Shown here one piece after another: positions 57,925 through 64,000 of a stretch of DNA of 64,000 nucleotides. The stretch covers positions 62,001-126,000 of the forward strand of contig NW_011887302.1 in assembly GCF_000151315.2 (NCBI RefSeq). The letters are read 5' to 3'. The first letter of the stretch is position 1; each line of letters opens with the position of its first letter. This DNA is from Capsaspora owczarzaki ATCC 30864 (taxonomy: Eukaryota; Opisthokonta; Filasterea). The notes below the pieces were generated by a model. The model had not been told where the DNA came from, made no database searches, and saw only the letters and a list, made by a program, of their open reading frames with translations. The position numbers and the translations under genes were made by a program.

Positions 57925-58335
57925 GTTTGGATTTGTACAAAAAGAAGAGAACATTGCAGAGAGACAGTTCGAATTGGGCCACACATCAAGATCGCATGGT
58001 ACGCGGGGGCTGCAAAATGACGAGCCAACACCTTCTTCTGTTCTCGGCAGATCGGCTTCTTCCACCTTTGCTCGCTCGTTCAGCTTCGTTCCACACCCGA
58101 GTGAACTTCAGGCTTGCGCTTTGCAGAGATCCGGTTGCGACATTCACATTCGACAAGCACTGCGAAGAGCTGTAAAAATGAGTTTCTTGATTGTTTCACC
58201 CATCGTCTTCCCCCTTCTCCTCCACCTCCCCACCCCTGCTCCACTCCACCCAAAATGTCATCCATCCTAATTTCCTCACTCTCTGTCTGTTTCAGCTAGT
58301 GTACTGCAGTCTTTCTTTCCTTTTTTTCGTTTACA

Positions 58336-59847
58336 ATGAGCTTTGCTGTCGCGTGGAAGCGCGCTGCGGCTTTGGCTTGTGCGACTGCGGCAGGCCGGCC
58401 ATCCCCGCTCAGCACCGCTGCCGCTTATGCGACTTGTGCTTCCTATGCTGCTGCTGCTGCTGCTACAGTGGCTGTGCCGCGCCGTGGACTGGCATCGACT
58501 GCCTCTTCCGCTGCTGCTGCTGCTCATCCTGCAGCTGCGATCGCCGCCGCGTCCACCACCAACCAAGCCGCAAACCCAGTCGCTTGGAAGTACACGCCGT
58601 CGTACGCCACCCGCGACGCTCTCGTCAGCGGCGGTGCAGGCTCACGGGTAAGCGCCATCAAACGCAATGGGTGGGGAGCACATGCATGGATTTTTACCAA
58701 GATCTCGCCTTTCCGCTACCATTTGGTACTCGTTCGGCGCGGCGATCTGTTAGCGGATGCTATGGATTTGTTTCCGTTTTAACCAATCTCGCCCTGACCT
58801 CTCATCTTTCTTTCCCTCCGACCTCTCGACAGCTGTTTCGTTCACTCACTCTTGCGACCCTCTTGTGATACTAACTGTTTTGTGTGTGACTTGCTCCCCC
58901 AGGCACACTTGACACACACTGAGCGCTGGTTTGTCGTGGACGCGCAAGGTCAGCCAGCAGGTCGTCTCGCCAACTTGCTCGTGCAAGTCCTGCAGGGCAA
59001 GCACAAGCCCATCTATCACCATTCGAGTATGTAGCACCAGCGATATCTGTTCGGATGCAGGCATCGTCTTGTTCTTGCACTTGAGAAATTGGTGTCAATC
59101 TCAATCTCCCTCTTCCCTTTGTTGCCTTTTTGCGTCGCAACAGCTCTCTGTGGCGACCACATTGTCGTGATTAACACCAAGCATGTCGCGCTGTCGGGAA
59201 CAAAGTGGCTGGAAAAGGTCTACCGACGACACTCGGGTCGCCCGGGCGGCATGAAGGAAGAAATTGCGCGCGACTACCACGCTCGCCGACCAACAGAAAT
59301 CATTCGCCGGGCTGTCAAAAACATGCTGCCGCGCAACAACCTGCGCAAGCGATATCTCAACCGGTTACACTTGTACGTAGACACGGCGCATCCGCATGGC
59401 GCAAATATCACGGGCATCTTGCGGCCGCCAGTCATCGCCTCCAACTTGCACGAGCGCCAGTTTGCGCGCTGGACCGAGCTTGAGCTCAAGAAGGCCGACA
59501 TCCGAACCGAGTACGACTTGGCTCTCTTCCGCAAGGCGCTTGCCACGCACGACCCCATCCACAGCCTTACTGCGGAGCGCGCTGCCATCAGCAAACCCGC
59601 AGTTGCTGCTGCTGCTTCGTTGAAACCCGAGGCTCCTCCCAAGGCCAACCCCGTTTTCGCCGACATGAAGGGCGTGGACGAACTCGCCCTTGGCAAGAGC
59701 GCCCCTGAGCGATTGACCGAGCTGCGCACCACCCTCACCAAGCAACTTCAAGCACACATGGAGAAATCGGGCATTTCGGCATCAGAGTCGGCCAGTCTTG
59801 CACAGTCCGTCCTTGACGAGCTCGTTTCACGGCGTCGTGCGGCATAG
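58336..59847 (+). CDS. MRPL13: Mitochondrial ribosomal protein L13 (uL13m)
   Basis: Exons 58336-58647, 58903-59026 and 59144-59847 encode 379 residues. The first exon (104 residues) is Ala-rich with scattered Arg and few acids ([20 protein letters not shown]). That fits a mitochondrial targeting peptide plus a linker. The L13 core follows: [20 protein letters not shown], then [27 protein letters not shown] and [20 protein letters not shown]. These match bacterial RplM well, including the KMLP-like loop. The C-terminal extension of about 170 residues ([19 protein letters not shown] onward, then a Lys/Ala-rich helix) is absent from the 142-residue bacterial protein. It probably makes mitochondria-specific contacts in the large subunit. 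Confidence 0.93.
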
Positions 59848-60001
59848 TGAAAGTGCCCTTTGGAGAGCTTGTTGATTTTGGGGTTGGATTGTTCTTTTTC
59901 TCCCCCTTGGCGGCGGCTCCATTTCTTTGTGGTGTTTGTGTTTGGCTGTGCATCAATAATAACACTTGTTGTATTCAATGAGTATTCGTCTTTGTAGAGG
60001 G

Positions 60002-60007
60002 TTTATT
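60002..60007 (-). terminator. AATAAA polyadenylation signal of the PAP2 gene
   Basis: TTTATT on the + strand gives AATAAA on the coding strand, about 72 nt past the PAP2 stop codon. It lies in the 231-bp gap to the convergent MRPL13 stop. Confidence 0.5.
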
Positions 60008-60078
60008 GTGCGGTTTTGTCTCAACATCCAGCCTTGTGTGCAAAAGTAAATTTCGTCGGGGACATGAGGGACCAGACG

Positions 60079-61162
60079 TTATAGGTAGGAAGCCTTCCAT
60101 GTGTTGATGGTGTCAAGAGCAGTGGTTTGCATGTAGGTGGCGTGGTGGGCAGGAATCCAAATAAAGTGCCGCAAAACGAGGAACTGAGCAACGCCAATCA
60201 CAATGCCGGCAGCCACGTCGCCGACATGATGCCGGCCGAGCATGACTCGGGAAATGGCAACCACTACCGCCCAGACAATGACAAACAACGAAATGTTCAC
60301 CATCTCGATGATGCTCAGCACGAACGCAGGCAGCAAGTTTGACGACGAACTGGTTGGCGCCGTCGCCGTGTTGGCCGCCTCCATTACCGTTTGCGACTCC
60401 AACCCCACATTCGCCAAAAAGAAGACGAATGCTGCAAGCATGGCGACGCGCGTCGTGTGTCCCGACGGGAATGAGAATCTGCAGCGCCAAGCAAGAAAAA
60501 CAGAATCAGAACAAGTTGAATCAAAATTTTGGACACTTTGACTGTGCCAAAGACCCACCCCCAATTCAGCCATACCTATCGACGGAAACTGTGGCAAACA
60601 TGTCATCTACATTGTAGGACGGACGAGGACGCCGCACGATCGCCTTGACCAACCCAACGACGACCAGATCGAGCGCCAACCCCGCCAGCAGATTTGCAAG
60701 CAGCTCAGAATGCGCCGTCAACAAGAAGGCGACGACTGCGCCTGCAATCCATGGAATTCCGTGACCTGTGATGATCAAGTCAAAACAAAACGCTCGAGGT
60801 TAGCATTGATGTGCTGCTGCTGCATGCGATTGTAGTTCGGAGTCGAAGCTCGCTTTTCCAACCGAGTTCTCCGTGTGCTTCCGACTCCAATCGCATCATC
60901 GCACAAGGGTGCTGTTTCTTGCACCTGAGAACTCGAGCGCGACGAGCAGCGGCCGCATGAACGTGTCGCCAGTGTGGATTCTGGCCGACATTGCCTTGTC
61001 TGCCCTGCCAATGCGCGCCCATACGCCCGTCGTCTTCCTGCTGTTGTGCGCATCGTGCGCTGTCCGTGTATGTGCATGCGTCGCCGTGTTGGATGTCGGT
61101 TTGTCCTCATCAGTGCTGCTTGTTGCAGATCGTGACGGCGCTGATCCTGATTTCGCCTTCAT
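60079..61162 (-). CDS. PLPP6: PLPP6-like polyisoprenoid diphosphate phosphatase (PAP2 family)
   Basis: Exons 61162-60925, 60765-60576 and 60478-60079 encode 275 residues. The polar N-terminus (about 1-60) ends in LVALEFSGHGIPWI, a segment typical of the animal PLPP6/PPAPDC2 group. Helices follow, then the three PAP2 catalytic motifs: KAIVRRPRP, PSGHTTR and SRVMLGRHHVGD. The two active-site histidines and the lysine/arginines are all present. The family removes phosphate from presqualene, farnesyl or geranylgeranyl diphosphate at the ER membrane. The residues between motifs 2 and 3 form two helices (VAMLAAFVFFLANVG, VNISLFVIVWAVVVAI) with a Ser/Thr-rich loop. The gene is convergent with MRPL13 and divergent from PNKP, with start codons 480 bp apart. 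Confidence 0.9.
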
Positions 61163-61642
61163 TCTGACCTACAAAGCGAACAAACAAAAAAACTGAGCCG
61201 CTCAGAAATCTACTCAGTTTAAAAAGTTCAAACATTTTCAAAAAAAAAACCAGTTCTGTTTTTATCAGAAATCACGCGTTCGTTCGTTTCGCTCGTCAGT
61301 GCTTCGGTTGCTGCTTCAGTTGCTGCTTCTGCTGCTGTTGCTCGCTCGACCGCTTCATCGACCACTGTCACTACTGCTGCTACTGCTGCTGCTGCTGCTG
61401 CATTGTCATCGTCCGCTGCAGTCGCCTCGCTCAAATCCAATCACCAGCACTGGTTTGCAAGCAATCTCAGTCAACGTCGCTTTGCATCGCTTGCATTGGT
61501 TGCAGCTCAACGCACTCAAGCTCAACCTCAACCTCAAGCTCAGTCTTCTTCTTCTTCTTCTTCTCATTCTCATCCAACTGTCACTGCGACTGCGAGTGCG
61601 ACTGCGACTGCGATCGCTGCAACTGCTCAATCCATTCAATCC
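61163..61642. other. Divergent promoter region between PAP2 phosphatase and PNKP
   Basis: These 480 bp separate two opposite-facing start codons, so a shared promoter is likely. The PNKP reading frame stays open here as a Ser/Ala-rich stretch from CT-rich repeats (about 61290-61630), but it lacks an ATG. No TATA box is evident. Confidence 0.5.
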
Positions 61643-63157
61643 ATGTCAACCCGCTCAAAGCGATCCGCAACTGCCGCCGCGCTGGACGCCACTCCCGCAT
61701 CCACCTCCGCTGCTTCCACTGCTTCAGCTTCCACTGCTGCTGGGCGCCGAAGCAAGCAGCCGCGACTGGACGTTGACCTGACTGCCGACGACCAGCCTGC
61801 TGCTGCCGTCTCAATTAGCAAGAAGAAGTCCTCCTCCGCTGCTGCCTCTGCTCCCTCTGCCGCTGCCGCGACGCCGATGGACACCAAGTGGGACGCATCG
61901 ACGGACGACGACGACGAGCCAGTCGCAGCCGCGGCCGCCAAGACCCAGCGCAGCGTTGCGTCCGCGCTGATGCCCCGAGCTTCTGCTTCTACTTCCGCTG
62001 GGATTGCTGGCAAGTGGACGATGGTGGCTGGATCGCTGCTCCGGTTTGACCCAGACGACTTGGTCCACTCGAGCAAGATTATCGGGTTTGACCTCGACGA
62101 CACGCTCATCACCACAAAGTCGGGCAAGTCGTTCGCGGTCAACTCTGGCGACTGGAAGTGGCTGCATCCCGACGTTCCGACCAAGCTGCGTGAGCTGCAT
62201 GCCAACGGAACCAAGCTCGTCATCTTCTCCAACCAGAAGGGCATGACCGGCGGCCAGGTCAACCCGGAGGACTGGAAGAGGAAGGTTTCCGCCATTCTCG
62301 CCGACCTGGGCGTGCCGATGCAAGTGTTTGCCGCCATGGGCACCGACCAGTACCGCAAGCCGTCGACGGGCACCTGGGAGCTGCTCACGCTCGGCACTGC
62401 CAACGGCAAGGTTCCGGTTGACGCAAGCGTCGCGCTGTACATTGGCGACGCCGCGGGCCGCGCGGCCAACTGGGCTCCCGGGCGCAAGAAGGACTTTTCC
62501 GACTCGGACCGCAAGTTTGCCCTCAACCTCGGCATCGGCTTCCACACTCCGGAAGAGTTCTTCTTCAAGCACCAGCCTGCCCCGTTCAAGCTCGCCGGCT
62601 CCGACCCGAAGGAGTTTGTCAACGCCTTCAAAAACCTGCCGCTCTTCACGCCAACCACGGCCTCGCTGACCGCGCCCAAGCAGGAGCTGATTGTGATGAC
62701 GGGCTTCCCGGCCTCGGGCAAGTCGACCTTTGTCCGTCAGAAGCTCGTTCCCGCAGGCTACGTCCACATCAACCGCGACACGCTCGGAACCTGGCAAAAG
62801 TGCGTCGCCGCCACGCGCGACGCCCTGCGCGCGGGTAAGAGCGTCGTGGTCGACAACACCTCGCCCGACACCGAGTCCCGCGGGCGCTACGTCGCCGAGG
62901 CCAAGGCGCTGGGCATTCCCGCTCGCGCGTTCGTGATGAACACCACCTACGAGCACGCCCTGCACAACAACGCCTTCCGCGAAGCGACCGATCCCACCCA
63001 CGAGCATGTCTCGCGCATTGGCTTCAACATGTACCGCTCAAAGTACTCCGACCCCACGGCGGCTGAAGGCTTTACCGAGGTGCTGCGCATCAACTTTGCT
63101 CCCGCGTTTACCGATGCTGATCTTCTGCGGCGCTACTCGCAGTGGATGCACTCGTAA
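61643..63157 (+). CDS. PNKP: Bifunctional polynucleotide phosphatase/kinase
   Basis: This single-exon gene encodes 504 residues of a DNA end-processing enzyme. It removes 3'-phosphates and adds 5'-phosphates at strand breaks before ligation. A disordered Ala/Ser-rich, basic N-terminus (about 1-130, with KQPRLD as a possible nuclear signal) precedes the HAD-type phosphatase with the catalytic aspartates in FDLDDTLI (about 150-155). Other phosphatase segments are VIFSNQKGM, RKPSTGTWE and IGDAAGR. The kinase domain has the P-loop GFPASGKS (354-361), HINRDTLGTWQ and VVVDNTSPD. Animal PNKP has an N-terminal FHA domain that binds XRCC1/XRCC4; none is seen here, as in fission-yeast Pnk1. Both active sites look intact. 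I chose the first in-frame ATG; the frame is open further upstream without one. Confidence 0.93.
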   Translation: MSTRSKRSATAAALDATPASTSAASTASASTAAGRRSKQPRLDVDLTADDQPAAAVSISKKKSSSAAASAPSAAAATPMDTKWDASTDDDDEPVAAAAAKTQRSVASALMPRASASTSAGIAGKWTMVAGSLLRFDPDDLVHSSKIIGFDLDDTLITTKSGKSFAVNSGDWKWLHPDVPTKLRELHANGTKLVIFSNQKGMTGGQVNPEDWKRKVSAILADLGVPMQVFAAMGTDQYRKPSTGTWELLTLGTANGKVPVDASVALYIGDAAGRAANWAPGRKKDFSDSDRKFALNLGIGFHTPEEFFFKHQPAPFKLAGSDPKEFVNAFKNLPLFTPTTASLTAPKQELIVMTGFPASGKSTFVRQKLVPAGYVHINRDTLGTWQKCVAATRDALRAGKSVVVDNTSPDTESRGRYVAEAKALGIPARAFVMNTTYEHALHNNAFREATDPTHEHVSRIGFNMYRSKYSDPTAAEGFTEVLRINFAPAFTDADLLRRYSQWMHS

Positions 63158-63568
63158 ATTGCGTGCGTGCGTGCGTAAATGTCGTGATGCGAATGGGTTG
63201 GATGAGTTTTTTGTTGATGATGATGTTGTTGTTGTTTTTTGGGTTGTTGGATGTTGTAAATTGAATGGCTGTTTTTGTTGTGCCGCGCTGTTGCCCCAAA
63301 GTACACTTGAACGATGATGCGATCAACCTTTGCATTTTGCAGAGTGTAGCAACAACAAATGCCTCGAACAAAAGGAAGAAAGAAAAGGGTTCATTCAGAC
63401 GACACAAAAAGTTATCACTGCGAGTCAAATAACAGGCACGACACGGAGCGATTCGAAACAAAAGCACGACACACAGTGCTCATCAAAACAACAACAGCAA
63501 CAACAACAACAACAACAACAACAGCTTGAACCAGTTGGCAGCTGGCAGCCAACAACAACAAAGACATT
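63158..63568. other. Convergent intergenic region between PNKP and the GYPPQ-repeat gene
   Basis: No gene is seen. A CAA/CAG triplet run at about 63485-63522 lies in the 3' flank of the - strand gene; it is not part of a supported coding region. Confidence 0.55.
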
Positions 63569-64000
63569 TTACGCGTTCGCAGTGGCATCATCACCCTCCG
63601 GGGCGCTGGCTTGCACGTGTGCATCCTTGCTCACTTCGCCAGACGCGGGAGTCGGTGACATGACCGAGTCGTACGCAGGCGGCGGCGGGTTGTCACCGGC
63701 AGGGTGTTGAGCCTGCGGCACAGGTTGCTGCGGCTGCGACTGCGGCTGCTGCGGAGGGTAGCTGGACTGCTGCTGCGGAGGGTAGCCCTGCTGCTGCGGA
63801 GGGTAGCCTTGTTGCTGCTGGGGCGGGTAGCCTTGTTGCTGCTGGGGCGGGTAACCCTGTTGCGGAGGATACCCCTGCTGCGGCTGCGGAGGATAGCCCT
63901 GTTGCTGCTGCGGAGGATAGCCCTGCTGCTGCTGCGGGGGATAGCCTTGCGGCGGCTGCTGCGGGGGATAGCCCTGTTGCTGAGGCGGGGGAGCAGAGGA
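63569..64000 (-). CDS. C-terminal part of a GYPPQ-repeat protein
   Basis: An open - strand frame of 144 codons enters from the right edge and ends in TAA at 63569, so the gene is partial at its 5' end. The first 90 residues are about nine repeats of GYPPQQ with variable glutamines, as in the tails of squid rhodopsin, annexin VII and related proteins. A Gln/Pro-rich link follows, then [18 protein letters not shown] with a PPxY motif that could bind WW domains, and an acidic end. The folded part that would identify the protein lies beyond the window. Repeats of this kind often promote condensate formation. Confidence 0.78.
   Translation of the reverse strand, partial: SSAPPPQQQGYPPQQPPQGYPPQQQQGYPPQQQQGYPPQPQQGYPPQQGYPPQQQQGYPPQQQQGYPPQQQGYPPQQQSSYPPQQPQSQPQQPVPQAQHPAGDNPPPPAYDSVMSPTPASGEVSKDAHVQASAPEGDDATANA

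Larger units (their letters stand above)
56816..58335. other. Divergent intergenic region between calpain and MRPL13
   Basis: No gene is supported in these 1.5 kb. The region has a T run at about 56992-57010, interrupted T runs at 57180-57228 and an A run of 34 at 57421-57454. Further T and A runs lie at 57619-57637, 57814-57834 and 57849-57877, and a GATTCA repeat at 57885-57924. Confidence 0.65.

Overview
This is a gene-dense piece of nuclear DNA from a unicellular relative of animals. The genes have short spliceosomal introns (mostly 60-280 bp), short intergenic spaces and many A/T homopolymer runs. The gene content is animal-like: a receptor tyrosine kinase with EGF and Calx-beta repeats, a Rap-type GTPase, a RasGEF, CHD1, a calpain and TMEM63. 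It also holds a fungal-type TRK potassium transporter and a plant-like 7TM-RGS protein. A filasterean holozoan such as Capsaspora owczarzaki is my best guess; a choanoflagellate is less likely. This is inferred from gene content, not from a database match. A run of 100 N at 41316-41415 marks an assembly gap.

Layout. The left end carries the 3' part of DDI1 (+), convergent with CHD1 (-, 1111-7296). A tandem + strand block follows: a leucine-rich-repeat membrane protein (9013-10548), a Rap-like GTPase (12651-13223), a receptor tyrosine kinase (14448-20092) and a TRK potassium transporter (20451-23489). A tandem - strand block comes next: a transmembrane inositol-polyphosphate 5-phosphatase (23572-28059), a small PLAC8 protein (28514-28918), a protein with two vWA domains and an RGG tract (30092-34084), an OGFOD3-like oxygenase (34644-35824), an unrecognised protein (36044-37832) and a 7TM protein (38229-40500). 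After the gap the + strand carries TMEM63/CSC1 (42036-47014), a 7TM-RGS protein (47552-50337) and a RasGEF (about 50731-53649). The right end holds a calpain with a zinc-module tail (-), mitochondrial L13 (+), a PAP2 polyisoprenoid phosphatase (-), PNKP (+) and the C-terminal part of a GYPPQ-repeat protein (-, running off the end).

Many genes belong to signalling: a tyrosine kinase with a docking-tyrosine tail, an LRR protein with a YxxL motif, a Rap GTPase, a RasGEF, an RGS protein and a phosphoinositide phosphatase. I see no operon-like organisation, and neighbouring genes need not work together. The most novel-looking observations are the two-TM receptor-like 5-phosphatase with a Cache-like ectodomain, the receptor kinase whose ectodomain begins with a DSL-like (Notch-ligand) cysteine pattern, the calpain with six half-LIM modules, and the LRR gene built from duplicated 72-nt exons whose introns are also near-copies. 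Exon boundaries were placed by reading GT/AG sites and frames by hand, and weak ones are flagged in their entries.
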